This document shows positions 45,466 through 53,394 of a stretch of DNA of 64,000 bases, in pieces (position 1 is the first letter of the stretch; each line of letters begins with the position of its first letter). The stretch is taken from assembly GCF_051846935.1 (NCBI RefSeq), contig NZ_JBPYCS010000009.1:1-64000 (forward strand). The letters are read 5' to 3'. This DNA comes from JBPYCR01 sp051846935. Lineage in GTDB: Bacteria; Bacillota; Bacilli; Bacillales; Amphibacillaceae. Under the pieces are notes generated by a model. It searched no databases, was not told the DNA's origin, and saw nothing but the letters and a program-made list of their open reading frames with translations. A program made the position numbers and the translations under genes.

Positions 45466-45842
45466 ACCAATCTTCCTCCATTCACATTAAATAGTTCCGT
45501 TATCTTATTTATCCTAAAATAAAGTTCTGTAAACGATTAGCCTCATTTCACTACAAGCGCACTAGTATGTTCTCCGGTATGATTTATGTGCTAACAATCC
45601 ACTTAAACGTTTAATAAGATCCATCTTGTTCATTTACTTAACAAATTCCTTGATAGTTATACTATGTGTAAATCGAAACGGATGATTCTTTAATTTTCAA
45701 ACGAAAGCATGTTAATATGTGGTTAGAGAACCTAATTCATACGTCTTTGACAATATAAACAAAATCGGTTTCATAAAATGGATAAAAACGTGCGCTAATT
45801 ATGTTAATTGAAATAGTAGCTATTTAGCTACAAAGAAAACAA
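45466..45842. other. Gene-free region upstream of the palindromic element
   Basis: AT-rich sequence between yteA and the dehydrogenase (45466-46031). It holds the yteA promoter region and, at 45843-45972, a palindromic repeat. I see no gene. Confidence 0.45.
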
Positions 45843-45972
45843 GTTGCTTTTAACGAAAGGAAGCTACTCCTGCGGAAATGCATGCGTCTAGAGACCCACA
45901 GTAAGTGTCTTTTACGAACAAGGAGGCTCAAGCCATGCCCGTGGAAAACTACCGCTTCTCGTTTCAAGCAAC
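45843..45972. repeat. Palindromic GC-rich element
   Basis: 130 bp with inverted ends: GTTGCTTTTAACGAAAGG at the left and, inverted, GTTGCTTGAAACGAGAAG at the right. The interior carries ACTCCTGCGGAAATGCATGC and AAGGAGGCTCAAGCCATGCC, the core also seen in the other repeats. Confidence 0.72.
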
Positions 45973-46031
45973 AGATTTAGCAAAATGATTTTTTTCAAAA
46001 AATTCACACTCGTTCAAAGGGAGGAACAAAC

Positions 46032-46913
46032 ATGCAATCAAAAAAGAATATCGGTTTTATTGGTACAGGGGTGATGGGAAAAAGCATCATAGAAAACTTG
46101 CAAAAAGCTGGGTTTACTGTACATATTTTTACTCGGACAAAAATAAAAGCTCAAACTCTAATTGAAAACGGAGCAATTTGGGAAAACTCAATCGCTACGC
46201 TTGCTCAAGCAACTGATGTAATAATGACAATGGTCGGCTATCCGAATGATGTAGAGGATATATACTTCGGCAGTAACGGAATAATCAACAACGCCAAGCC
46301 TGGCTCTTATATCATAGATTTGACAACTTCAAAACCTGCACTAGCAAAATTAATTGACCAACAAGCACGCAGTCAACAACTACATGCGTTAGACGCGCCA
46401 GTTTCCGGTGGAGATATTGGTGCTAAGAATGGAACGTTAGCAATTATGGTCGGCGGAGAGCAATCTGCCTACGAAGAAGTATTACCAATTTTGCAGGTAA
46501 TTGGAGAAAATATTATATTACAAGGAGAGGCGGGTGCTGGACAACATACAAAGCTGGCCAATCAAATAGCAATTGCATCCAATATGATTGGTGTATGTGA
46601 AACAATTGTATACGCTAAGAAGGCTGGATTGGATCCTTTAAAAGTGCTCGATAGCATAACGACAGGAGCAGCGGGAAGCTGGTCGCTATCAAATCTTGCT
46701 CCGCGCATGATTAAAGGCGACTTTGCGCCTGGCTTTTTTGTAAAGCATTTTATTAAGGATATGACAATTGCACTTGAATCGGCCCAGGAAATGGGGCTAT
46801 CCACACCTGGACTTGAGCTTTCTTTGCAGTTATATAAAGAGCTCGCTTCCAAAGGTGAAAATGACAGCGGTACACAAGCTTTAATTAAATTATTTACAAA
46901 CGAACTTCCTTAA
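46032..46913 (+). CDS. NAD(P)-dependent 3-hydroxyisobutyrate dehydrogenase-family oxidoreductase (YkwC-like)
   Basis: 293 residues. Rossmann motif GFIGTGVMGKS, the family substrate motif LDAPVSGGDIGAKNGTLAIM, and the catalytic Lys in GAGQHTKLANQ are intact. Beta-hydroxyacid dehydrogenases of this type oxidise 3-hydroxyacids; the exact substrate is unknown. The ATG follows GGGAGG by 7 nt. Confidence 0.88.
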   Translation: MQSKKNIGFIGTGVMGKSIIENLQKAGFTVHIFTRTKIKAQTLIENGAIWENSIATLAQATDVIMTMVGYPNDVEDIYFGSNGIINNAKPGSYIIDLTTSKPALAKLIDQQARSQQLHALDAPVSGGDIGAKNGTLAIMVGGEQSAYEEVLPILQVIGENIILQGEAGAGQHTKLANQIAIASNMIGVCETIVYAKKAGLDPLKVLDSITTGAAGSWSLSNLAPRMIKGDFAPGFFVKHFIKDMTIALESAQEMGLSTPGLELSLQLYKELASKGENDSGTQALIKLFTNELP

Positions 46914-46969
46914 AAAGACGACTTTGTCCGTATACAATGTATGTACGTATCGATCGAGAAATGGCTAAA

Positions 46970-47269
46970 TTAATTTTTCCGTTTCTCGATTGCTTCTTGC
47001 ACGGCAAATGCGAGCGATTCATTGCCAAAAGTCTGTAGCACATGAAGTACTGTTTGTATGTCTATATTTTCAGATTCATCCTTCGGAACCGTTAAAGCCA
47101 TTGCATCTTCGAGCGCAGTATTTTTCCGTTGCTCTGGATAAGCTTGTTCGTATACAAGACGTGGATCCAATTCATTATTTACACACCACTGAGCGTAAAT
47201 TAGAATCATCATTCGTTCATCTTCCTCATACGCTTGAATAACTTGTTCATCTATTTGTTTTCGATTCAA
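46970..47269 (-). CDS. Hypothetical 99-residue protein, coupled to the methyltransferase
   Basis: Soluble, acidic, mostly helical protein (QIDEQVIQAYEEDERMMILI, QWCVNNELDP). I do not recognise the family with confidence. The start is taken as TTG at 47269, which overlaps the methyltransferase stop (TTGA) and follows AAGGCGGA by 6 nt; a longer reading with an upstream ATG has no such site. Overlap implies translational coupling. Confidence 0.65.
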   Translation of the reverse strand: MNRKQIDEQVIQAYEEDERMMILIYAQWCVNNELDPRLVYEQAYPEQRKNTALEDAMALTVPKDESENIDIQTVLHVLQTFGNESLAFAVQEAIEKRKN

Positions 47270-47958
47270 TTGCACTCCGCCTTCCGCAACATAAATACCC
47301 ACATAAAGGATAATGCTTGTTGTAATTCGATTGATAAATCAGCATAATGCTTTTCTTTTACCCCTTCTTTATAGACACCGAAGCAATCAACAGAGGTCCA
47401 GCCATTTTCTAAAGCCATTTGCTCAAATTCCCAAGGCATCATCGTATTACAAACAACACGCTTGCCATACAGTCGTGGGAAGCTATTTGCTCTAGGACCT
47501 GCTGTTGGACCTAATATACCAATACATAGCACGCCATTCGTTTTCACTACACGCTGCAGTTCTTCTAACACTTTTTTTGGCTGTTCGGTCCACTCGAGAA
47601 CATTAATTGCTACGAGCGCATCGAAATGTTTATCTGAAAAAGGAAGCTCCGCTGCATCAGACTGAAAAAAGCCGATATTGTTATTCTGTTGATTTTCTCG
47701 AGCATATGCAATCATTTCCGCTGAAATATCAACACCCATAACAGTATAGCCAGCCTGTTTTAATTTAAAGGAACCATAACCGTCCCCACAGCCTACATCC
47801 AAAATTTTCTTTCCAGCTGCTATATATTTTTTTATAAACGGAATAATTTCCTTTCTACTGCCTTTGTCCCACATTTGTTGGCTACGCGCATTCCAAAAAT
47901 GAGCGCGTCCATCCCATTCTCTTTCAACAGTCTCCTGCCAATTAGAACCATTTCCCAA
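47266..47958 (-). CDS. Class I SAM-dependent methyltransferase
   Basis: 230 residues of methyltransferase type 11. Motif I is ILDVGCGDGYGSFKLKQAGY, the acidic residue after it is in VMGVDISAEMI, and motif IV is FDALVAINVLEW. The substrate is unknown. The start is TTG, 7 nt after GAGGTG. Confidence 0.85.
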   Translation of the reverse strand: MGNGSNWQETVEREWDGRAHFWNARSQQMWDKGSRKEIIPFIKKYIAAGKKILDVGCGDGYGSFKLKQAGYTVMGVDISAEMIAYARENQQNNNIGFFQSDAAELPFSDKHFDALVAINVLEWTEQPKKVLEELQRVVKTNGVLCIGILGPTAGPRANSFPRLYGKRVVCNTMMPWEFEQMALENGWTSVDCFGVYKEGVKEKHYADLSIELQQALSFMWVFMLRKAECN

Positions 47959-47991
47959 CTAATCGCACCTCGCCCCTAAATAATTTTATAT

Positions 47992-48027
47992 TAAAAAAAG
48001 CTTACCCCATCGAAATGAGATAAGCCT
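47992..48027 (-). terminator. Terminator of the cold-shock gene with a TTCG tetraloop
   Basis: On the minus strand GCTTATCTCAT-TTCG-ATGGGGTAAGC forms an 11-bp stem (two G-T pairs) closed by a stable TTCG loop, followed by TTTTTTT. Confidence 0.88.
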
Positions 48028-48038
48028 TTTAAATTCAA

Positions 48039-48239
48039 TTAGATAGCTGAAACGTTAGCAGCTTGTGGTCCGCGCTCGCCTTCAACGATTTCAAATTCAA
48101 CGTCTTGACCTTCTTCAAGCGTTTTGAAACCTTCAGATTGAATCGCTGAGAAGTGTACGAATACATCGTCGCCATCTTCACGCTCGATAAAACCAAAGCC
48201 TTTTTCTGCGTTAAACCATTTAACTTTACCAGTCATCAT
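48039..48239 (-). CDS. Cold-shock protein (CspB/CspC/CspD type)
   Basis: 66-residue single cold-shock domain with RNP1 KGFGFIE and RNP2 VFVHFSAI. It is an RNA chaperone that prevents secondary structure in mRNA. The first of two consecutive ATGs (48239) lies 8 nt after GGAGG. Which paralogue it matches cannot be decided from sequence alone. Confidence 0.94.
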   Translation of the reverse strand: MMTGKVKWFNAEKGFGFIEREDGDDVFVHFSAIQSEGFKTLEEGQDVEFEIVEGERGPQAANVSAI

Positions 48240-48379
48240 GTAAATGACCTCCTTTACAAATATCGTGCAAAGTAATTGAATCATAAATACTTTTACACCA
48301 CTTGTTCAAAGAGATCATAAAGTATTGCTTCAATTTCCATTGCACTTATAACTTTAAACCGAAATGAGAAAAAAAGCAA
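48240..48379 (-). promoter_or_regulatory. Promoter and leader of the cold-shock gene
   Basis: TTGCTT (48374-48379), 17-bp spacer, TAAAGT (48351-48356) on the minus strand. This predicts a leader of roughly 105 nt, in keeping with the long, thermosensitive 5' leaders of csp genes. Confidence 0.6.
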
Positions 48380-48513
48380 GCATTTCGATTGAATTAAATT
48401 AAAATTCCTTAAATCAAAGGATTTTTAATTCGCTTCTTTTGAGCTATTCAAGTATGTTATACCCGATTTTGGTTAAAAATATAACTATAAATTTTTAACA
48501 GGAGTGGATTTTT

Positions 48514-48924
48514 TTGATTAAATTAGATACGAATATTGTAGGAAAACAAACGTACTTCGGTCACATTCAAAATATGTGTAAACATCACGGGTATTGCCTT
48601 GCCGGAAACTGGGAATACGACCGTGGGTATTTCGATACAATTCTTTGGCGTGAAGGCGGAGAAACAATTTATGTACGTATTCCTTTTAATGTCGTAAAAG
48701 GAGAGCTTGATCGTTACGATGCGCAGCTAGAATTTTCCACCCCTTACATAATTAAGCATGTCGTCAACATTGGATTGGATCGGGATGAAAATTCACTATT
48801 AAGCGCGATTGGCTTTAACCAGTTCCAAAAACCATTAGATACAGACGGGCACATTGATAACAAGGACAAGTGGGTAGAAGCAGGTGAACAAGCTGTCGAT
48901 CATTTTATGAAATACATAAGCTAA
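48514..48924 (+). CDS. YugN-like family protein
   Basis: 136 residues resembling B. subtilis YugN: CKHHGYCLAGNWEYDRGYFD, IYVRIPFNVVKGELD and a C-terminal helix. The function is unknown. The TTG start is 6 nt after AGGAGTGG. It has its own terminator downstream. Confidence 0.78.
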   Translation: MIKLDTNIVGKQTYFGHIQNMCKHHGYCLAGNWEYDRGYFDTILWREGGETIYVRIPFNVVKGELDRYDAQLEFSTPYIIKHVVNIGLDRDENSLLSAIGFNQFQKPLDTDGHIDNKDKWVEAGEQAVDHFMKYIS

Positions 48925-48975
48925 AATACGAATGATTTGAAAAAGGAATAAAGAAATTTATCCCAAACTTCATCA

Positions 48976-49015
48976 AAAGGTGCAATCGTTCCCTGTTAAT
49001 GATTGCACCCTTTTT
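48976..49015 (+). terminator. Terminator of yugN
   Basis: AAAGGTGCAATC pairs with GATTGCACCCTTTTT. The remainder of the 327-bp gap up to the amidase gene shows no gene. Confidence 0.88.
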
Positions 49016-49251
49016 AATGTTGAAGTCTATATCAATTTCATACGTACTCGTAAACGCTCTCCTTAAAATCGTAGTGACTTGATCGAACAAAATTGAAAAC
49101 TAGGTAATAATATGAGCGTTGCGACTTGATGATGCATTATCATAAATCTTTTTAAGAAGTCGTTCTATCTTCTAGGGCCTAACAGATAGACAACTGTTTG
49201 TAGTGATTTAAAAAGATCTGTTTAATGTGCGATCATTTTGTAATTTTCAAC

Positions 49252-50142
49252 TTATAACCTTCCCTTATTCAAACGCCGTTGCAACTCTTTAATTACTAAA
49301 GAAGATGGCTTACTAATTACACCATCTACTGGAGTTCCTAGTTTACGCTGCAATGCACGAATTGTGATCGGACCCAAATACCCGTCAGCCTTAACCCCCA
49401 ACCAGCGTTGCAATGCTTTAATTACTAAGCTTGGACTGCTTAAATACCCATCTTCAACTGTGCCAAAATAGCGTTGTAATGCAGTGATTGTTCGTGGCCC
49501 TAAAATCCCATCCACCTTTAGAGTAGCTCGAGGTTTCGATCCTGCTTGCTTATTATCTTGTTTAGCTTTCATTACATCGTTCGCATTTGTACGGTAGTTA
49601 ATTTGTAATATCGTACACCACTCTTTCACAACAGCTTCCGCTACAGTAAAAAAGTTGTTTTCATTTTTATAAAAATTAAAATCGGCTTTATTATCAATAA
49701 AACCGTATTCGACTATCGTCGTTTCGGTTGAGCCCGTTAACCGGTGCATGTAGTAATAATCGCCATTGCTACCACGTTTATTAAATACTCTTCTTAAAGG
49801 AAGTCCACTTGCTTGTGCAATTGTTTTTGCTAATTTCTCAGCTGTTGCACCATCACTATAAATAGAGTGAATTGTTTCTACACCACGTGCAGCTCCGTTA
49901 AACGCATTAAAATGGTTACTCATACAGTAATCATAATTTCCGCTTATTATATTTGTTCTATCTACACTATTTAATGTACGGTCATTCATTCTTGTAATTC
50001 CAACGTTTGCACCTAAGCTTTTTAAACGATTATATTGATACCGACTTATTTTTAATGTCCATTCTTTTTCTTTTACACCAAATCCGTTTGTCCCGGTATC
50101 GATTCCGCCATGACCCGGATCTATAATTAAGCTTTTAGACAT
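49252..50142 (-). CDS. N-acetylmuramoyl-L-alanine amidase with C-terminal repeat domain, endolysin-like
   Basis: 296 residues. An N-terminal Amidase_3 zinc domain carries IIDPGHGGIDTG (His ligand), SNHFNAF (second His) and IVEYGFIDN (catalytic Glu). A lysine-rich linker is followed by three or four repeats of about 35 residues built on GxxTIxALQRxxG, resembling peptidoglycan-binding modules. No signal peptide or transmembrane segment is present. That points to a phage-type endolysin or a mother-cell lysis enzyme like CwlC. No holin or phage genes are adjacent. The ribosome-binding site is AAAGGGTG. Confidence 0.88.
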   Translation of the reverse strand: MSKSLIIDPGHGGIDTGTNGFGVKEKEWTLKISRYQYNRLKSLGANVGITRMNDRTLNSVDRTNIISGNYDYCMSNHFNAFNGAARGVETIHSIYSDGATAEKLAKTIAQASGLPLRRVFNKRGSNGDYYYMHRLTGSTETTIVEYGFIDNKADFNFYKNENNFFTVAEAVVKEWCTILQINYRTNANDVMKAKQDNKQAGSKPRATLKVDGILGPRTITALQRYFGTVEDGYLSSPSLVIKALQRWLGVKADGYLGPITIRALQRKLGTPVDGVISKPSSLVIKELQRRLNKGRL

Positions 50143-50340
50143 TTTCTTTCACCCTTTTCTTTATTCTCCTGCGTTTAGCTTAAATGTGAAATAGCTGTAT
50201 AATACATAGCAAATGCTTTTTCAACTTTTTTGACCGTACCTTTGTCTCAAAACTTTTGTAAATAAACTACTATTACACCCCTTCGTATATTATGTTTAGG
50301 CGCTAATAATACGCCTATTGTCGGGTATGCTATACTCGTT
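50143..50340. other. Gene-free region upstream of the amidase
   Basis: AT-rich promoter-side region of the amidase gene (part of the 650-bp gap 50143-50792). No gene is visible; the GC-rich palindromic repeat follows. Confidence 0.4.
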
Positions 50341-50452
50341 GCTTTGCACTACAGGCGGACGCTTTCCGCGGGCATGGCTTGAGAAAACCACTCCTTGTGG
50401 GGTCTCAAGACGCATGCTTTCCCCGCAGGAGTCGCCGCCTCTCGTTCCAAGT
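50341..50452. repeat. Palindromic GC-rich repeat
   Basis: AGGCGGACGCTTTCCGCGGG at the left is mirrored by CCCCGCAGGAGTCGCCGCCT at the right, with an inner inverted pair (GCTTGAGAAAACCA and TGGGGTCTCAAG). This is the fullest palindromic version of the core seen in the other repeats. It has no coding function that I can see. Confidence 0.75.
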
Positions 50453-50792
50453 AACTCATAAGTGCAATCATTGGTATAAGTGATTAAGCCCCCATTTGAA
50501 TAATAGGTCAACCATTTCGGACGTTCCGTGATGTTCCTAGATAGAAGTAGAGTCTTCATTAATACTGCTTAGTACTACAATCGATTTCAGTTGGGGCGAG
50601 GGTACACTTGAGATAGCGGTTTCAATTTTAGTACGCACGGATTTAAAAACTAATTTTAAATTTTTAGACAAAAATCGTAACTGGTTAAATCCCGAAAACC
50701 ATGATAAAATTAGCAATTGCAAGGGTATAAATTAACACCAATTACCCCCATACATTTATATCTTGCAAATATGAATGATAGGTGGAAGAAAG

Positions 50793-51764
50793 ATGGAAAG
50801 TAAATACCATGTTTTATTGTACTACCATTATGTGCATATCGAAGATCCAGAAGCATATGCAGAAGAACACTTGCAATTTTGCAAGGAGTTAGGTTTAAAA
50901 GGACGTATTTTAGTTGCACACGAAGGGATAAACGGAACAGTATCCGGTACGATTGAGCAAACGAATCAGTACATGGAAACAATGCATAACGATCCTCGGT
51001 TTACGGAAATGGTTTTTAAAATCGATGAACACGACGGCCATGCTTTTAAGAAAATGCATGTACGCCCACGCAAAGAGCTTGTTACGCTCCGTTTAGAGGA
51101 CGATGTCAATCCGAAGAAAACGACTGGTACGTATTTATCTCCAAAGGAATTTTATGAAGCAATGCAGGATGAAGATACAGTCGTATTGGATGCCAGAAAT
51201 GATTATGAGTACGACGTTGGTCATTTTAGAGGTGCCATTCGTCCGGATATCGAGACATTTCGTGAGCTTCCTGAATGGGTTCGTGAAAATAAACATCTAA
51301 TTGAAGGAAAACGGATTTTAACGTATTGTACAGGTGGGATTCGTTGTGAAAAATTCTCAGGATGGCTAGTAAAAGAGGGATTTGAAGATGTCGCTCAGCT
51401 TCATGGAGGTATTGTGACGTATGGAAAAGACCCGGAAGTTCAAGGTGAATTATGGGACGGACAATGCTACGTTTTTGATGAAAGATTAACCGTACCAATA
51501 AATCAAAAAGAACATGTTGTTGTCGGTGTTGATTATTTTGATGGCAAGCCTTGTGAGCGCTATGTAAACTGCGCGAAACCGGAATGCAACAAGCAAATCC
51601 TCTGCTCCGAAGAAAACGAGCATAAATATATGCGCGGCTGTACGCACGAATGTCGCACTAGCCCTCGTAATATGTATGTCAAAGATCATAACTTAACACC
51701 TGAAGAAGTACAGCGTAGATTGGATATTATAGAACAAGAGGAAAAGCTAAAACAAGAAGCTTAA
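50793..51764 (+). CDS. trhO: tRNA uridine hydroxylase TrhO (rhodanese-related)
   Basis: 323 residues of UPF0176. An N-terminal acylphosphatase-like domain (VAHEGINGTVSGTIEQ) is followed by a rhodanese domain with active-site Cys in ILTYCTGGIRCEKF (C179) and a C-terminal cysteine-rich segment (NCAKPECNKQILCSE, RGCTHECRTSP). TrhO makes 5-hydroxyuridine at the tRNA wobble position. The ATG at 50793 follows GGTGG by 7 nt; the earlier ATG would sit before that site. Confidence 0.92.
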   Translation: MESKYHVLLYYHYVHIEDPEAYAEEHLQFCKELGLKGRILVAHEGINGTVSGTIEQTNQYMETMHNDPRFTEMVFKIDEHDGHAFKKMHVRPRKELVTLRLEDDVNPKKTTGTYLSPKEFYEAMQDEDTVVLDARNDYEYDVGHFRGAIRPDIETFRELPEWVRENKHLIEGKRILTYCTGGIRCEKFSGWLVKEGFEDVAQLHGGIVTYGKDPEVQGELWDGQCYVFDERLTVPINQKEHVVVGVDYFDGKPCERYVNCAKPECNKQILCSEENEHKYMRGCTHECRTSPRNMYVKDHNLTPEEVQRRLDIIEQEEKLKQEA

Positions 51765-51800
51765 TTATATATACAGCTAGGTTAATCTAGCATTAAACTA

Positions 51801-51844
51801 AAAAGTGGTTCCGATCATACCTTTTTCTGATTGGAACCATTTTC
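51801..51844 (+). terminator. Terminator of trhO
   Basis: AAAAGTGGTTCC pairs with GGAACCATTTT (one bulge) around a long loop, followed by T-rich sequence. Confidence 0.75.
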
Positions 51845-51920
51845 TTTATCGTTATTTTATTTCGATATTCGGAAACTAATGGATAAGGATAGTTTTTGCC
51901 ACTCATAGAATATACGAGTG

Positions 51921-52165
51921 GTATGAGTAAAATGTTTGTGGGGGAACAGATGCACGAATCTAACTAGATAATATGTGATCAATTTTACTTCGAACGATAT
52001 ACACATGAATAACACCGTTGATTTTCTAGAGGAGGCTGAGGCCGTGCCCACGGAAAGCGTAGTGTATATCTACTGCGGTCGGTAGGAATCAATACTAATA
52101 TTAACGAATACAAAGAGAGGTTTTTTAACTTCTTAAAATAACACCCACAAATACGTGACTCAATC
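51921..52165 (+). repeat. MITE-like repeat, copy 2, with perfect 9-bp flanking duplication
   Basis: 245 bp. Left end GTATGAGTAAAATGTTTGTG and, inverted, right end GATTGAGTCACGTATTTGTG match at 17 of 24 positions. The element is bounded on both sides by the identical 9-mer ATACGAGTG (51912-51920 and 52166-52174), as expected for a target-site duplication. Interior sequence matches copy 1 over most of its length. The right end is 16 bp upstream of the glutathione peroxidase -35. It fills most of the 470-bp gap before that gene. Confidence 0.9.
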
Positions 52166-52181
52166 ATACGAGTGCCTTCTT

Positions 52182-52210
52182 TTGACAGTATCGATAGGGA
52201 TTGGTATTCT
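52182..52210 (+). promoter_or_regulatory. Promoter of the glutathione peroxidase operon
   Basis: TTGACA (52182-52187), 17-bp spacer, TATTCT (52205-52210), a near-consensus SigA promoter 24 nt before the gpx start codon. Half of the 9-bp duplication of the repeat lies within the 16 bp just upstream. Confidence 0.8.
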
Positions 52211-52234
52211 TTTGCAAAAGGAGCTGACGTTTAA

Positions 52235-52714
52235 ATGACTGTATACGATTATTCTGCAACTACGATCAATGGCAATATAAAATCATTAGAAGATTATAAA
52301 GACAACGTTCTCCTCATTGTAAACACTGCTAGTAAGTGTGGATTCACCCCACAGCTTGAAGGGCTGCAGCAACTGTATGAAACATATAAAGATCAAGGAT
52401 TTTTCGTACTTGGCTTTCCTTGCAATCAATTTAATAATCAAGATCCCAATTCCGAAAAAGAGATCGAATCGTTTTGCAAGCTTAATTATGGGGTGACGTT
52501 CCCAATGTTTGAAAAAGTAGATGTTAATGGATCGAACGCCCATCCATTATTTCAATTTTTAACAAAGGAAGCAAAAGGCTTATTTAACAAGAAAATCAAA
52601 TGGAATTTTACGAAGTTTCTTATCAATAGACAAGGACACGTAATTACTCGGTTTGCGCCTCAAACAAAGCCAGAAAATATAAAGGATGATATTGAAAGGG
52701 CATTACTGTCGTGA
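52235..52714 (+). CDS. Glutathione peroxidase family thiol peroxidase (BsaA-like)
   Basis: 159 residues. The peroxidatic Cys is in VNTASKCGFTPQ (C35); the Gln is in FPCNQFNNQDP and the Trp/Asn in IKWNFTKFL, completing the tetrad. The cysteine form usually uses thioredoxin or bacillithiol-type reductants. The ribosome-binding site is AAAGGAGC. It overlaps the next gene by GTGA. Confidence 0.93.
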   Translation: MTVYDYSATTINGNIKSLEDYKDNVLLIVNTASKCGFTPQLEGLQQLYETYKDQGFFVLGFPCNQFNNQDPNSEKEIESFCKLNYGVTFPMFEKVDVNGSNAHPLFQFLTKEAKGLFNKKIKWNFTKFLINRQGHVITRFAPQTKPENIKDDIERALLS

Positions 52715-53100
52715 ATGCAATCGTGCTTTTTGATGGCGAATGTAGCTTCTGTAACCGAAGTGTGCAGTTTATCATTCACCGAGATCGAGAAGGTTTTTTT
52801 AAATTTGCTTCCTTGGAAAGTAAGATTGCTCAGAAATATAGGCATCAATTAAACATCCCAAATCATCTCGATAGTATGATTCTAATTTATAAAGGCAAAT
52901 GGTATGCTAAGTCAACCGCTGCACTTCGTATTAGTAAACATTTACCAGGCTTTTGGAAGCTCGGTGTGGTTCTCCTAGCAATTCCAAGCTATTTTCGCGA
53001 TGTTATATACGATACGATTTCTAAAAATAGACATCACCTGTTCAATAAAGAAAAGCAGTGCAAGATCCCGAATAAGGATATACAATCACGGTTTTTATAA
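52711..53100 (+). CDS. DCC family thiol-disulfide oxidoreductase (DUF393)
   Basis: 129 residues. DUF393 motif VLFDGECSFCNRSVQFII (C11 and C14) near the N-terminus, then FASLESKIAQ and a hydrophobic segment FWKLGVVLLAIPSYFRDVIY. The GTG start overlaps the peroxidase stop, so the two are translationally coupled and may act on the same redox chain (inference). Confidence 0.86.
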   Translation: MNAIVLFDGECSFCNRSVQFIIHRDREGFFKFASLESKIAQKYRHQLNIPNHLDSMILIYKGKWYAKSTAALRISKHLPGFWKLGVVLLAIPSYFRDVIYDTISKNRHHLFNKEKQCKIPNKDIQSRFL

Positions 53101-53136
53101 TAGAAGAAGTTCGTCCTTTTAAGTAGTTTGTATAAA

Positions 53137-53177
53137 GTAAGGAGGTGCTTTTCTTAAACAGGTGAGCACCTCCTTAC
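53137..53177. terminator. Terminator of the gpx-DCC operon
   Basis: GTAAGGAGGTGC pairs perfectly with GCACCTCCTTAC, 12 bp, followed by a T-run after CACGCTTA. The stem happens to contain an anti-Shine-Dalgarno-like sequence. Confidence 0.82.
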
Positions 53178-53394
53178 ACGCTTATTTTTTTGTATCTAAC
53201 TGATTCTTTCGAATGTATAGCTGACCTTATTGTTCTTGTTGAAGCCTACTTAAAACAAGTCAAAAAACACCCATATTCTCTTTTTTCATGCCTTTAAATC
53301 GCGACATAAACAAGAATTGATGAGAATATGGATGCTAATAAGCTTATTAGAAATGCTAAAAAGAAATGCATATTACTTTATCTCAGCATATAAA

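Noticed and set aside
49252..50142. Prophage region inferred from the lysin-like amidase
   Set aside because: No integrase, holin, tail or other phage genes in the neighbourhood.
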